Origin: Moraxella haemolytica
GTDB taxonomy: Bacteria; Pseudomonadota; Gammaproteobacteria; Pseudomonadales; Moraxellaceae
Assembly: GCF_030177935.1 (NCBI RefSeq)
Contig: NZ_CP089974.1
Coordinates: 1,550,001 to 1,614,000 of the forward strand
Reading direction: 5' to 3'
Length of the DNA: 64,000 bases
Numbering within the stretch: position 1 is the stretch's first letter; every line of letters begins with the position of its first letter. A program made the translations under genes and the position numbers. The notes under the pieces were generated by a model. That model saw nothing but the letters and a program-made list of their open reading frames with translations, had not been told where the DNA came from and did not search any database. Positions 32,035 through 41,949 of the stretch are shown here, one piece after another.

Positions 32035-32853
32035 ATGAGTCTTGAACAAATCATCGAAACAGCCTTTGAAAACCGCAACAGCTTTGGTGCTACCGACTGC
32101 CCTGCTGACATTCGCTCTGCTGTTGAAGAAGTACTTAGCCGTCTTGATAATGGCTCACTGCGTGTTGCCGAAAAAATCAATGATGAATGGGTGGTTTATC
32201 AGTGGGTCAAAAAAGCCGTGCTACTTTCTTTTAAAATCAATGACAACAAGCCTATGAATACAGGCGAACTTGGTTTTTATGACAAAGTAGATACCAAGTT
32301 CAACGGCTGGACAGAAGAAGACTATAAAAACGCAGGCGTGCGTGTCGTTCCCCCTGCGGTTGCTCGCAAAGGCTCGTACATTGCCAAAAATGTCATCTTA
32401 ATGCCATCTTATACCAATATTGGTGCTTATGTAGATGAAGGGACAATGGTTGATACTTGGGCAACGGTGGGTAGCTGTGCCCAAATTGGTAAAAATGTTC
32501 ACTTATCAGGCGGTGTGGGCATTGGTGGTGTTTTAGAGCCACTTCAAGCCAATCCAACCATCATTGAAGACAATTGCTTTATCGGTGCAAGAAGTGAAAT
32601 CGTTGAAGGCGTGATTGTTGAAGAAGGTTCGGTCATTTCAATGGGCGTTTATATCGGTCAATCAACCAAAATTTATGACCGTGAAACAGGCGAGATTCAC
32701 TACGGACGAGTGCCGGCAGGTTCGGTTGTTGTTCCTGGCAACCTACCAAGCCCTTGTGGTAAATACAGCCTATATGCCGCCATTATCGTCAAAAAAGTAG
32801 ACGCCCAAACTCGTGCCAAAACGTCCATCAACGATTTGCTAAGAGCGGACTAA
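32035..32853 (+). CDS. dapD: Tetrahydrodipicolinate N-succinyltransferase
   Basis: The 272-residue enzyme succinylates tetrahydrodipicolinate in lysine/meso-diaminopimelate synthesis, which feeds peptidoglycan. The ATG at 32035 follows AGGAA and gives [14 protein letters not shown], the usual start. The left-handed parallel beta-helix repeats are visible in [20 protein letters not shown] and [36 protein letters not shown] is also typical. Length fits the family exactly. Confidence 0.97.
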   Translation: MSLEQIIETAFENRNSFGATDCPADIRSAVEEVLSRLDNGSLRVAEKINDEWVVYQWVKKAVLLSFKINDNKPMNTGELGFYDKVDTKFNGWTEEDYKNAGVRVVPPAVARKGSYIAKNVILMPSYTNIGAYVDEGTMVDTWATVGSCAQIGKNVHLSGGVGIGGVLEPLQANPTIIEDNCFIGARSEIVEGVIVEEGSVISMGVYIGQSTKIYDRETGEIHYGRVPAGSVVVPGNLPSPCGKYSLYAAIIVKKVDAQTRAKTSINDLLRAD

Positions 32854-32933
32854 AATCATCATTGCCCAAAGGCAATGTCATATCTAGCCTTAGATGACTA
32901 GAGATGATGTTTTCAAACACATCAAGAGATATA

Positions 32934-33146
32934 ATGAATAAATCCAACAAATCATTCGCCATTACCGTACTGCTTTGCTTTTTCTTGGGTACATTTGGCA
33001 TCCATCGCTTTTATGTCGGCAAAATTGGTACAGGACTACTACAGCTCATCACGCTAGGTGGTTTGGGGATTTGGGTGATTTATGACTTAATCATTCTAAT
33101 CTTTGGTAAATTTACCGATGCTGACGGCAATGTAGTAAAAAACTAG
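32934..33146 (+). CDS. TM2-domain small membrane protein
   Basis: With the ATG at 32934 the product has 70 residues and two membrane spans joined by a short turn. The TM2 signature is clear: FFLGTFGIHRFYVGKIGTG followed by LGGLGIWVIYDLIILI. The role of TM2 proteins in bacteria is unknown. It follows dapD by 80 bases and is closed by an AT-rich hairpin. Confidence 0.85.
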   Translation: MNKSNKSFAITVLLCFFLGTFGIHRFYVGKIGTGLLQLITLGGLGIWVIYDLIILIFGKFTDADGNVVKN

Positions 33147-33162
33147 ATTGTTGTTTAAGATA

Positions 33163-33200
33163 AATAAAAGAGACACAGCATTCGCCCAGTCTCTTTTATT
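33163..33200 (+). terminator. Probable terminator after the TM2 gene
   Basis: The 11-bp stem AATAAAAGAGA / TCTCTTTTATT has a 16-base loop. It is AT-rich, and its T content lies inside the stem, so strength is uncertain. Confidence 0.5.
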
Positions 33201-33431
33201 GCTTCTAAATCCGCCCAGTATCACATTTTAACAAAACCACCAGATTGACCATAGATTAAGCTGATAGACAGCCCTTTACTACCGATGACGATTGCGATAG
33301 TTTAACCATTTTTAATCCAATCATGTCTATGGGTGCTGACACACTTATAATTTTAATGATTTCACTGATAATTTTTCCAAAAAATCGTTCAAATCTGTTA
33401 AAATAAACGGTTTTCACTGCTTTATTAACCT

Positions 33432-34145
33432 ATGCCCACCGCCCTAAGAAACACCCAAATCCCCACCACCGACCCATTGGCAGGACTTCGCTTGACCGAA
33501 ATTTTTTATTCCTTGCAAGGTGAGGCTCTGGCTGCTGGTCTACCGACCATTTTTATTCGCTTGACAGGCTGTCCACTTCGTTGCACTTATTGCGATACGA
33601 CCTATTCCTTTACAGGCGGTGCACGATGGGGGCTTGATGAGATTTTGACTCACATCGCCAGTTTTCCTTGCAAGCGAGTATGTATCACAGGCGGAGAGCC
33701 GCTCGCCCAGCCCAATGTCATTGCCCTGATGAAATTACTCTTAGAACATGGCTATGATATATCACTAGAAACCGCAGGAGCTTTGTCAGTCAAAGATGTC
33801 CCGCCTGCCGTATCCAAAGTCATGGATCTAAAAACGCCAAGCTCCGGCGAGAACAAGCGGAATTTATGGGGGAACTTTAGTCATCTGACCAACCACGACC
33901 AAATTAAAATCGTGATTGCTGATCGCACCGATTATGAATGGGCGGTGGAAAAATTATGGCAATATGAGCTACATAAAAAATGTGCCGTAGTGTGGTTTTC
34001 GCCAATGTTTGAGATTGATGAACGAAGATCCGATGTGCCAAACATTGCTGTACAATTAGCCGAATGGATTTTGGCGGATGGTCTGCCCGTACGCTTGCAA
34101 TTACAGTTACACAAAATCATCTGGGCGGATGCACGAGGTAAATAA
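33432..34145 (+). CDS. queE: 7-carboxy-7-deazaguanine synthase
   Basis: The 237-residue radical-SAM enzyme converts 6-carboxytetrahydropterin to 7-carboxy-7-deazaguanine in queuosine synthesis. The substrate-side start LRLTEIFYSLQGEALAAGLP and the cluster motif CPLRCTYCDTTY (C-x3-C-x2-C) near residue 48 are diagnostic. ITGGEPLAQPN is the SAM-binding GGE motif. queC and queD are not visible nearby. The gap before it shows no preQ1 riboswitch that I recognise. Confidence 0.95.
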   Translation: MPTALRNTQIPTTDPLAGLRLTEIFYSLQGEALAAGLPTIFIRLTGCPLRCTYCDTTYSFTGGARWGLDEILTHIASFPCKRVCITGGEPLAQPNVIALMKLLLEHGYDISLETAGALSVKDVPPAVSKVMDLKTPSSGENKRNLWGNFSHLTNHDQIKIVIADRTDYEWAVEKLWQYELHKKCAVVWFSPMFEIDERRSDVPNIAVQLAEWILADGLPVRLQLQLHKIIWADARGK

Positions 34146-34216
34146 AAAATGCTTTTAAAGATGAATGTAATTTGCTAAAATAAGCGATTATTCATGAATT
34201 TAGCAAAGAGAGAGCC

Positions 34217-34486
34217 ATGGCACGAGTTACTATTGAAGACTGTCTTGACAATGTCGATAACCGTTTTGAGCTGATTTTGGTCGCAAGCAAGCGTGCACGC
34301 CAACTGGCTAAAGGCAGTGCTGAACCGACTGTAACCGTTGAAAATGATAAGCCTACCGTTTTGGCACTTCGTGAGATTGCCTCTGGCAACATTACTCGCA
34401 CCATTTTGGATGAGCCAGATGAAGAGATTGTCATCAAAACACCAGAATTTGTTGATTTCTCAAAATTAACACCTGATGATTTTTAA
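34217..34486 (+). CDS. rpoZ: RNA polymerase omega subunit
   Basis: The 89-residue protein starts [20 protein letters not shown] and continues [12 protein letters not shown], the standard omega core that clamps the beta-prime subunit. The C-terminal tail is acidic. GAGAG just upstream of the ATG is the ribosome site. It precedes spoT, as in many proteobacteria, but a strong terminator and 426 bases separate them, so they are not one tight operon. Confidence 0.96.
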   Translation: MARVTIEDCLDNVDNRFELILVASKRARQLAKGSAEPTVTVENDKPTVLALREIASGNITRTILDEPDEEIVIKTPEFVDFSKLTPDDF

Positions 34487-34516
34487 GCACTTGCTTAAAA
34501 GCCACTTTTATTAATC

Positions 34517-34545
34517 AAAGACCGCCCACAAAGTGCGGTCTTTTT
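34517..34545 (+). terminator. Rho-independent terminator after rpoZ
   Basis: The stem AAAGACCGC / GCGGTCTTT ends in a T-run 30 bases past the rpoZ stop. Confidence 0.9.
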
Positions 34546-34912
34546 ATGACATTTAACAATCTGGCAATCACAACCAACCCATCACAAGCAGACCCCTACG
34601 CATTTATCCATCAACACCCAATCTATCCGATATCACTGGCAAGCCAAAATGTCAGTTTAAGTCATTTTTATGACATCTTTATAACATTGCCATAAATGAG
34701 ATAAAACCCAATTTAAAAATTCGCTTCTTATTGGATTAAATCACGGTTTGTTATGCCATTATTCGTATAAAAGTGATAAAATGATAGAACAATCTATTGA
34801 CAATGTTGCAGATAATTGATATTTATAATCAATGTTGATTGATACAACTTATTTGTACAACCACACGGCTTTCTTAGTGAGCCCATTTATCATTTACCAA
34901 CCAAGAGTACCT
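34546..34912 (+). other. Gap between the rpoZ terminator and spoT
   Basis: No ORF or RNA gene is seen. The last 80 bases before the chosen spoT ATG are open in the spoT frame from an ATG at 34832, so translation could start there instead. The spoT promoter should lie within this stretch. Confidence 0.5.
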
Positions 34913-37129
34913 ATGCTAGCCAACTACCATCCGCATGACATTCCTACCCATCTTAGCCACCCGCTAGTCGATGAATCTCGTGATAGCTTAATGCGTGCGG
35001 TCAGCTACCTAGAGCAACAAGAGCATGAAGACATTCTGCGTGCGTGTCATTTTGGCGATGTGGCACACATTAAGGACAAACGCAAATCGGGCGAGCCGTA
35101 CATCACCCACCCCATTGCAGTGGCGGAAATTTTGGCAGGGTTTCGTCTGAATAAAGATACTATCATCTCAGCGATTTTACATGATACAGTAGAAGACACC
35201 GAAGTAACAAAAGAAATGCTCACAACAGAGTTTGGCGAGACGGTTGCACGGCTTGTTGATGGCGTAACCAAACTTAGGTCGTCAAGCATGAATAAGCAAC
35301 AAAGCCAAGCGGCCACCTTTCATAAGATACTCACTGCCACCTTGACCGACCCTCGTGTTCTCATCATCAAGCTCTCCGACCGCTTGCATAATATGTCCAC
35401 TTTAGATGCGGTCAGTCCCGAGAAACAAAAACGCACCGCCAACGAAACGCTAGACTTCTACATTCCTTTTGCTCGCATCATGGGGTTAAATGACATTGCC
35501 GATTATATTGAGCTTTTGTGCTATCGCAATCTCAACCCTGAGATGTATAACAAATTTACTGACAAGCTACTTCAACACGGATTGGGTCGTAACTTCCAAA
35601 AGATTGAAATCAGCACTTATCTACAAAATTTATTAAGCCATCTAAACCTAAGCGGTCATGTACAAGTTCTTGACAACCGCACCTCCATGTACCGCCAATT
35701 TTTTAAAAATCGTGGGCAAATCAACCGACTGATTCGCCAATATGACTTTGACGTTGTGCTTGATGACATTGAGTCTTGTGATAAACTGGCGTGCTATTTG
35801 GTGCAAAAATACGAAATCAGTGATGAGATGATTCGTGATAACATTAGAAAGCCCCAAGCAGGTGGCAACCAATCGCTCACGCTCATTTACGAACAAGATT
35901 ATAACCACATCAAAATCACCTTGCTAACCAAAAGAATGCAAGAAGCGGCTCGCCTAGGTGTGATTAGTAAAGATAAAGGGGATATCAGCCATTCTGTCGT
36001 CCAAGCCAGCCTTCGCAATATGCAAGCCCTTGCTAATAGCGAATCTGGACAAGACTTCCAAGAAAACAATGAATACTCTGTTGCCATTATCGATGAACTA
36101 CTAAACTACCTGCACGAACGAAAAATCGTCTGTTATAGTCCGCAGGGTCGTGCTTATGAACTGCCTCGTGGTTCAACCGCTTTAGACTTTGCTTATGCGG
36201 TCGGTCCTGCCATTGGCAATATCGCTGTCGGTGCTGACATCAATGGCGAGCATGGCAAGCTAGGCTTGGTACTGGCAGATGGTGATTCAGTGAGTATTGA
36301 CACCGACAAAAATGCCACACCAAAGGCTGATTGGTTAGGTTTTGTGGCGACCAATAAAGCACGCAGTGAGATTCTAAAGTTTCTAAAACACCTACCAGAT
36401 GACCAAAAAGAATATGCAGGTAAAGAAGCTCTCATGCGAGCCCTTAAAGCCTATGACAAGGTCATTGAAGACATTACCGATAGCAAATGGGCTGATATCT
36501 TAGCATGGCGTGGTGTGGACAGCCAGCGTGATATATTCCTACAAATCGCCACAGGTTCACTATTGGCACAGTTAGTGGTCTCACGATTATTTAGTGAGGA
36601 AGTAGATATCGCCGATGGTAATGAAATCACCCAATCCAAGCATCTCATTGCAGGGGTAAAAGGCGTTGAGGTTACCTTTGCTAAATGTTGCAACCCTATT
36701 TATGGCGACCACATTGTCGGTCATCTCTCCGCTCGTCATGGACTGGTCATTCATCGCCACAAATGCTATTCACTAAACACCATTCGTGCCGCCAACCCCT
36801 ACCAGATTATTCAAGTGCATTGGAAAGATGACATCAAAATCAATCATGACAGTCACCAACTGCATTTCTCAGCGTCACTGCGTATCTTTGCCATGCTAAA
36901 CGAAGAACAAATCAGCCAAGCCATCTATGAGCTTCGTGCCTTAAATATCGGCGTTGAACACACCTCTGTTAAGGCTGATATCAAAGATAAAAATAGTAAG
37001 GTAGGCACAACCACGCTCAATGTGGTCGTTCGCTCTCGAGAACATCTTGAAGAGGGCATTCATGTTTTACGCCAAATTTTAGGCTATCCAAATATCATGC
37101 GACTATACCACCATCATAACCACGCTTAA
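34913..37129 (+). CDS. spoT: (p)ppGpp hydrolase SpoT with degenerate synthetase domain
   Basis: From the ATG at 34913 the product has 738 residues; an in-frame ATG at 34832 would add 27. The HD hydrolase domain is intact: YITHPIAVAEILAGF, ILHDTVEDTE and VLIIKLSDRLHNM. The synthetase domain is eroded. Where active enzymes have the GYQSLH motif this protein reads GGNQSLTL, and the catalytic ExQIRT strand reads KITLLT. The R-x-K-x3-S-I loop is replaced by LDNRTSMYRQFF. TGS (YELPRGSTALDFAYAVG), the zinc-finger region (FAKCCNPIYGDHI) and the ACT domain remain. It should degrade ppGpp but not make it. A hydrolase-only SpoT has been described in Acinetobacter (from memory), so a separate RelA is expected. 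Confidence 0.93.
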   Translation: MLANYHPHDIPTHLSHPLVDESRDSLMRAVSYLEQQEHEDILRACHFGDVAHIKDKRKSGEPYITHPIAVAEILAGFRLNKDTIISAILHDTVEDTEVTKEMLTTEFGETVARLVDGVTKLRSSSMNKQQSQAATFHKILTATLTDPRVLIIKLSDRLHNMSTLDAVSPEKQKRTANETLDFYIPFARIMGLNDIADYIELLCYRNLNPEMYNKFTDKLLQHGLGRNFQKIEISTYLQNLLSHLNLSGHVQVLDNRTSMYRQFFKNRGQINRLIRQYDFDVVLDDIESCDKLACYLVQKYEISDEMIRDNIRKPQAGGNQSLTLIYEQDYNHIKITLLTKRMQEAARLGVISKDKGDISHSVVQASLRNMQALANSESGQDFQENNEYSVAIIDELLNYLHERKIVCYSPQGRAYELPRGSTALDFAYAVGPAIGNIAVGADINGEHGKLGLVLADGDSVSIDTDKNATPKADWLGFVATNKARSEILKFLKHLPDDQKEYAGKEALMRALKAYDKVIEDITDSKWADILAWRGVDSQRDIFLQIATGSLLAQLVVSRLFSEEVDIADGNEITQSKHLIAGVKGVEVTFAKCCNPIYGDHIVGHLSARHGLVIHRHKCYSLNTIRAANPYQIIQVHWKDDIKINHDSHQLHFSASLRIFAMLNEEQISQAIYELRALNIGVEHTSVKADIKDKNSKVGTTTLNVVVRSREHLEEGIHVLRQILGYPNIMRLYHHHNHA

Positions 37130-37462
37130 CTTAGGATAGATGCATCAATCAAAAAATGCTTGAATTTATAGCAGGCTTTGTTTTATCATAAATATCACCA
37201 AACAAAGCTCGCTGATGAAGATGGCATTGTAGAGACGATTGAAGCTCACAGATGCAAGTAGCACATTTTGGTAAACCAATAACCAAAAACTACTGACAAT
37301 ATCTTAAAAACCCATCTAAGCCAATAAGTCAGAGATGAGTTTATGGGGTCATCAAGATTTAATATCATACCCCAAAAGATAGCCGGTGTTATTGTATCAA
37401 ATTACCCCTCAATCTATGATGGACACCCAACCCATTGTAAGCACAAACACAAAGGAATACCC
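37130..37462 (+). other. 333-bp gap upstream of ridA
   Basis: AT-rich spacer between spoT and ridA. The ridA frame is open back to 37343 but lacks a ribosome site and family similarity there. I see no strong terminator, RNA gene or repeat. Confidence 0.5.
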
Positions 37463-37846
37463 ATGACCAGACAAGTCATTCACACCGACAAAGCCCCTGC
37501 CGCTGTTGGCACTTATTCCCAAGCCATCAAAGTTGGCAATATTGTCTATATTTCAGGTCAGCTCGGATTAGACCCTGCGACCATGACTCTAAAAGAAGGT
37601 TTTAAAGCCCAAGCCGAACAAGCCTTTGACAACTTATCTGCCATCGCTAAAGCAGCAGGTGGTACGCTCAGCGATACCGTAAAATTCAATGTTTCTTTGA
37701 CCGATCTAAATGATTTTGCTGTATTAAATAAAATCTTTGATGCACGCCTAAACGCACCTTACCCTGCTCGTGCTGCCGTACAAGTTGCAGCATTACCAAA
37801 AGGTGGTGTGGTTGAGATTGAAGCAATCTTACATCTTGATGCTTGA
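37463..37846 (+). CDS. ridA: RidA-family enamine/imine deaminase
   Basis: With the ATG at 37463 (AAGGAA just upstream) the product has 127 residues, the normal RidA length. The 40 extra codons back to 37343 are rejected. The start VIHTDKAPAAVGTYSQAIK, the middle VYISGQLGLDP and the C-terminal signature YPARAAVQVAALPKGGVVEI are diagnostic, including the catalytic Arg and Glu. RidA hydrolyses reactive 2-aminoacrylate-type enamines made by PLP enzymes. It lies between spoT and priA. Confidence 0.96.
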   Translation: MTRQVIHTDKAPAAVGTYSQAIKVGNIVYISGQLGLDPATMTLKEGFKAQAEQAFDNLSAIAKAAGGTLSDTVKFNVSLTDLNDFAVLNKIFDARLNAPYPARAAVQVAALPKGGVVEIEAILHLDA

Positions 37847-37895
37847 TTTTATGATTTCGTTGCTCTAAGGGCTTGCCAGACAAGCCTTTATCATC

Positions 37896-40169
37896 ATGCA
37901 CACTACCTTATTACGCATCGCCCTGCCCACACCCCTGTATCAGCTGTTTGATTACCTATGCCCTCTATCCTGCTTAGATAATGGCATACTACCGGCCGTT
38001 GGTTCTCGGGTGCGTGTGCCATTTGGTCGCCAAGAACTTGTCGGCATCATCATCTCACACATCTCTGTTAAGGATATTAACATTCCTTATGAGAAACTAA
38101 AACCAATACGAAGCGTCATTGATACCACACCCATCATTAATGACCATCTGTTAAATTTGGCACAATGGTTAGCCTCCTACTACCATTATCCACTCGGCGA
38201 GACGCTACCTGTCATGTTGCCTAGCTTCATCAATCAAGGAAAACCTGCCATACAACAAACAACCTTCTGGCGGCTTTTAGATGGTATTGATGATGAACAT
38301 ATCACCACCCAACTCAAAAAAACTGCCAAAAAACAATGGCAAGCCATCAATGCCATCAAAGACAGTCCAACCAAGCTAGCCGAGCCAGACCTGCTTGATA
38401 TGGGTATCAGCAAAACCACCTTAAAAACCTTGCAAGAAAAAGGGCTAATCACCTCATTTATCACAACAAGCTCCAAAAACACTCAGCCTGCCAAACTGCA
38501 AGACGCCCCCTTATCACTTAATGATGAGCAACAATCCGCCTTTAAGATTATTAAGCAGTCCATGATAAATGGCAATTATCAGGGCATCTTGCTCAATGGC
38601 ATCACAGGTTCTGGTAAAACCGAAGTCTATCTACACGCCATATGGCAAGCTTTATCAGCCAATAAACAAGTGCTGATTTTGGTGCCAGAAATAGGGCTCA
38701 CTCCACAAACCAAAACAAGATTTAGCTCAAGATTTACCGCCAATATCTGCGTTCTACATTCAAACATGAGTGATGGCGACCGTTTGCACGGTTGGCAAGC
38801 TGCCAAGTCCGGAGAGGCTCAGATTGTCATCGGCACACGCTCAAGCGTGCTGTATCCATTTGCTAATTTAGGATTGATTGTCATTGATGAAGCTCATGAT
38901 AGCTCCTACAAACAACAAGACCATCTACGCTATCACGCCTGTGATGTGGCAATGTGGCGAGCATACCAACTTAACATTCCCATCGTACTTGGCACAGCCA
39001 CGCCAAGCCTTGAACATCTCAAACTCGCTCAAGATGGCAAACTTACCGAATGTCAGCTACACATCCGAGCAGGCAACGCCAAGTCCGCTCCTTTGCGTTT
39101 GGTGGATATCCGTCTAGGTACAAGAAATATCGTTCAGATGAGTGGGCAAGAGCAACAAACCTTATTGTGCGATGAAAGTGTAAGACGCATCAAACAGCGA
39201 TTGTCTTTGGGTGAGCAGGTGTTGATTTTTTTAAATCGGCGTGGCTATGCTCCAATATTGCTATGCGATGCGTGCGGTTGGCAGGCAGATTGTCCGCATT
39301 GTGATGCCCATCTGACTTTGCACAAGCACCCATCATCACAGTTAAAATGTCATCACTGTGGTTTTTGTACGCACAGCCCCACCACCTGCCCAAAATGCAA
39401 TAGCCATAACCTGCAGGATTTAGGACTTGGGACAAGCAAGCTGACCGAGCAACTACACGCCATCTTTGCCAACCCCCAAACCACACACCAAACCCACCCC
39501 ATTTGGCAAATCGACAAGGATACCATGCGTCAAAGAGGTGCTTGGGAGCGTATGTATGAACAGATTCTATCCAATCAGCCTGCGATTTTGGTTGGAACGC
39601 AGATGATTGCCAAAGGTCATCATTTTCCTAATGTTACTTTGGTTGTGATTGCTGATGCGGACTTAGGGTTTTTATCGCCTGATTTTCGCTCGCCCGAACA
39701 CACCGCCCAAAGAATCATACAAGTTGCAGGACGAGCAGGTCGTGCTGATAAAATGGGTGAAGTATTGATTCAAACCAGACAACCCATGAATCCCTTATTG
39801 CTGACACTCATCAATCATGGCTATCTGGCACTTGCCAAGACTTTACTTGGCGAGCGAAAGCTGTTAGGGCTACCCCCCTATGCTCATGCCGCCCTAATTC
39901 GTGCACAAAGCCAAGACCTTGCTCGTGCTCGACTTGCCATCAGTAGCATTGCCCAACAAATACCCAACACGCCCAATCTTGCTAAAAGTAACGCCACAGA
40001 CGCACCGATGAGCAAAAAAAATAACCAGTACCACACTCAGCTACTACTTCTTGCCAAAGACCGAAAGACCTTACACACCGTTTTGGTGACACACTGGCAA
40101 GACATCTTAGCCAACTCAGACCTAAAAGGCGTGAGAATCTCGCTTGATATTGACCCAATAGGTTGGTAA
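37896..40169 (+). CDS. priA: Primosomal replication protein N' (PriA helicase)
   Basis: The 757-residue PriA reloads the replisome at stalled forks. The N-terminal DNA-binding domain (IALPTPLYQLFDYLCP, GSRVRVPFGRQELVGI) precedes the helicase core with Walker A LNGITGSGKTEVYLHAI and LIVIDEAHDSSYKQQD. A zinc-binding insert holds paired cysteines: CDACGWQADCPHCDAH, CHHCGFC and CPKC. The C-terminal domain is complete. Length slightly exceeds the E. coli protein (732). It converges with the TraX gene with only 9 bases between. Confidence 0.96.
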   Translation: MHTTLLRIALPTPLYQLFDYLCPLSCLDNGILPAVGSRVRVPFGRQELVGIIISHISVKDINIPYEKLKPIRSVIDTTPIINDHLLNLAQWLASYYHYPLGETLPVMLPSFINQGKPAIQQTTFWRLLDGIDDEHITTQLKKTAKKQWQAINAIKDSPTKLAEPDLLDMGISKTTLKTLQEKGLITSFITTSSKNTQPAKLQDAPLSLNDEQQSAFKIIKQSMINGNYQGILLNGITGSGKTEVYLHAIWQALSANKQVLILVPEIGLTPQTKTRFSSRFTANICVLHSNMSDGDRLHGWQAAKSGEAQIVIGTRSSVLYPFANLGLIVIDEAHDSSYKQQDHLRYHACDVAMWRAYQLNIPIVLGTATPSLEHLKLAQDGKLTECQLHIRAGNAKSAPLRLVDIRLGTRNIVQMSGQEQQTLLCDESVRRIKQRLSLGEQVLIFLNRRGYAPILLCDACGWQADCPHCDAHLTLHKHPSSQLKCHHCGFCTHSPTTCPKCNSHNLQDLGLGTSKLTEQLHAIFANPQTTHQTHPIWQIDKDTMRQRGAWERMYEQILSNQPAILVGTQMIAKGHHFPNVTLVVIADADLGFLSPDFRSPEHTAQRIIQVAGRAGRADKMGEVLIQTRQPMNPLLLTLINHGYLALAKTLLGERKLLGLPPYAHAALIRAQSQDLARARLAISSIAQQIPNTPNLAKSNATDAPMSKKNNQYHTQLLLLAKDRKTLHTVLVTHWQDILANSDLKGVRISLDIDPIGW

Positions 40170-40178
40170 TACTTGGGG

Positions 40179-40916
40179 CTACACCGCATAATCAAGCACG
40201 GCAATAACGCTTAGATGCACAGGATAAAACCAATAAAATACATAGCGACCACCCACCTGCTTACCTTTACTACCATCAAAATAATAAATCAGCGGTACAA
40301 CAAGCAATACACCAAAGTGCATCAGCCCAAGACCTATGGTGGGATAAAAACCATAAGTAAGCACATAAAACACAGGCGATAGCAGTACATAAGCCAGTAG
40401 CATTGTGTGCTTATTAGAATAAAAATAGGCAAAAACAAGCGATATCACCACAAGCGAAAAGCCATAATCTGCCAACTGCACCATAGGATATAATGCCAAA
40501 ATACCAGTCGCTTTCACCACAGGATGCCAATCGGAATGCCATACCACAAGTGCCACCAAAGTAAACAATAAGGTAAATAGCACATTACCCCTCAGATACT
40601 CCTGCCATGCCACGCCCAGCAATATCTGTTCAATAGATAAACTAAACAACCAATAAGGTAGCTGTGCAATCAAAGCAAATACAAGCAGTCGCATGGCATA
40701 AGCCTTGATGTCTTTGGTGTGATAAAACCCAACCACCAAAAAATACACCATCAGTGGTGCAACAAGTCGTCCAATAAAGTGTAGCCCCTCAGACAGCCAG
40801 CTCTCCACATCAACAAACACCCACGCCAGATGGTCAAGCGTCATCGCAAACATGGCGATACACTTTAGCGACAGGGCATCTAACCCCCATCTGGTCGTCC
40901 GCTGTGCATTCATCAT
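40179..40916 (-). CDS. TraX-family membrane protein
   Basis: The 245-residue product has seven or eight membrane spans. The start LDALSLKCIAMFAMTLDHLA is characteristic of the TraX family, named for the F-plasmid protein that acetylates pilin. Chromosomal members are widespread and of unknown substrate. It overlaps the upstream gene by four bases (ATGA), so the two are co-translated. That partner ends in a pilin-like domain, which makes a pilin-modifying role conceivable but unproven. Confidence 0.85.
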   Translation of the reverse strand: MMNAQRTTRWGLDALSLKCIAMFAMTLDHLAWVFVDVESWLSEGLHFIGRLVAPLMVYFLVVGFYHTKDIKAYAMRLLVFALIAQLPYWLFSLSIEQILLGVAWQEYLRGNVLFTLLFTLVALVVWHSDWHPVVKATGILALYPMVQLADYGFSLVVISLVFAYFYSNKHTMLLAYVLLSPVFYVLTYGFYPTIGLGLMHFGVLLVVPLIYYFDGSKGKQVGGRYVFYWFYPVHLSVIAVLDYAV

Positions 40917-41851
40917 ATACAGCTTTTTGGGTGGCGTTTTTTGTTAAGTGAAGTTTGGCACCGCCAGATATCTTTTCCTTTTTCATCTTGAGTGTGATAG
41001 ATGACAAGCGTCTCGCCATTAAGATATCGCACAGGATAGCTAGCACCCGATACCTTTGCCACCACCGCACAGTCAGTCGACACGCCTGCCACGCTTGAGA
41101 CAACTTCCATTGATACACGCTGATTATCCGTAGATACAGGTAAGGCAACTGGGCAGTACTGTGTATTTTGGTAGATGATTTCTACTCGATTTTGTACCGC
41201 CTTTGCTGAACGATAGCTTTCAAAGATAACCGCCTGCTCTTTTTGTGTAGCGATAATGGGCATAAATTGCCCAATCACAATCGCCATCATCGCCCCAAAC
41301 ATGGCAAATGCCACTGACATACCAACCAAGCTCACCCCACCTTCTTGCTTTAGGTGATTTTTTTGTTCATCTTTATTTCTGGGGTAAAATTCTAAAGCAT
41401 CAGCAATCTCTCGCCGAGCCGTGCGATAATAATAAGCATCCGCCCATCGTGCCACCATACTTGCCCAAAACAGCCAGACAGCCAAACCCACACCAATGCG
41501 ACTACCCATCTGATATTGCTCAGGCAAAAAACCAATAATACTAAATTCAAGCACCGCCAAAACAATGGCGATATTAACCTTGATGAATGACCAACCTGCC
41601 ACACAGTACACCACACAGTCCAGATAACGCTTTCGGTACAAAAGCCAGCCAAAAGTACAAAAAAACGCCGCCCAGTGCCAGCGTGCGTGCAGACAACCTA
41701 TCTCATCAAACTGATGAAACCGCTTAAGATAATAACGCTGAGACCGCAGCCCAATAAACCACCGATCCAATTCGGTTCGTTCTTTTTCACCAAGATTCGC
41801 TTGATAAAATGGTGGCGGGGTTGTGTCTTCTAAAAATGGCAGACGAAACAT
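40913..41851 (-). CDS. Membrane protein with DUF2628-like N-terminus and pilin-like C-terminus
   Basis: The 312-residue product has two parts. Residues 1-190 contain WHWAAFFCTFGWLLYRKRYL and several membrane spans, like DUF2628 proteins. Then a hydrophobic helix (SVAFAMFGAMMAIVIGQFM) leads into a segment with the layout of a type IV pilin globular domain: KAVQNRVEIIYQNTQYCP, then a C-terminal WRCQTSLNKKRHPKSC with two cysteines placed as in the pilin disulfide loop. I infer a membrane protein displaying a pilin-like domain outside. It is translationally coupled to the TraX-like gene. Function unknown. Confidence 0.7.
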   Translation of the reverse strand: MFRLPFLEDTTPPPFYQANLGEKERTELDRWFIGLRSQRYYLKRFHQFDEIGCLHARWHWAAFFCTFGWLLYRKRYLDCVVYCVAGWSFIKVNIAIVLAVLEFSIIGFLPEQYQMGSRIGVGLAVWLFWASMVARWADAYYYRTARREIADALEFYPRNKDEQKNHLKQEGGVSLVGMSVAFAMFGAMMAIVIGQFMPIIATQKEQAVIFESYRSAKAVQNRVEIIYQNTQYCPVALPVSTDNQRVSMEVVSSVAGVSTDCAVVAKVSGASYPVRYLNGETLVIYHTQDEKGKDIWRCQTSLNKKRHPKSCI

Positions 41852-41949
41852 AATGACGCTAAAAATGGAAAAGTATTTGCGGTTGCAGGTGGCTTGACTT
41901 ATAATGACGGCTTGTACATTTTACGCCTTTTTTTCATACAAATAAAGCC

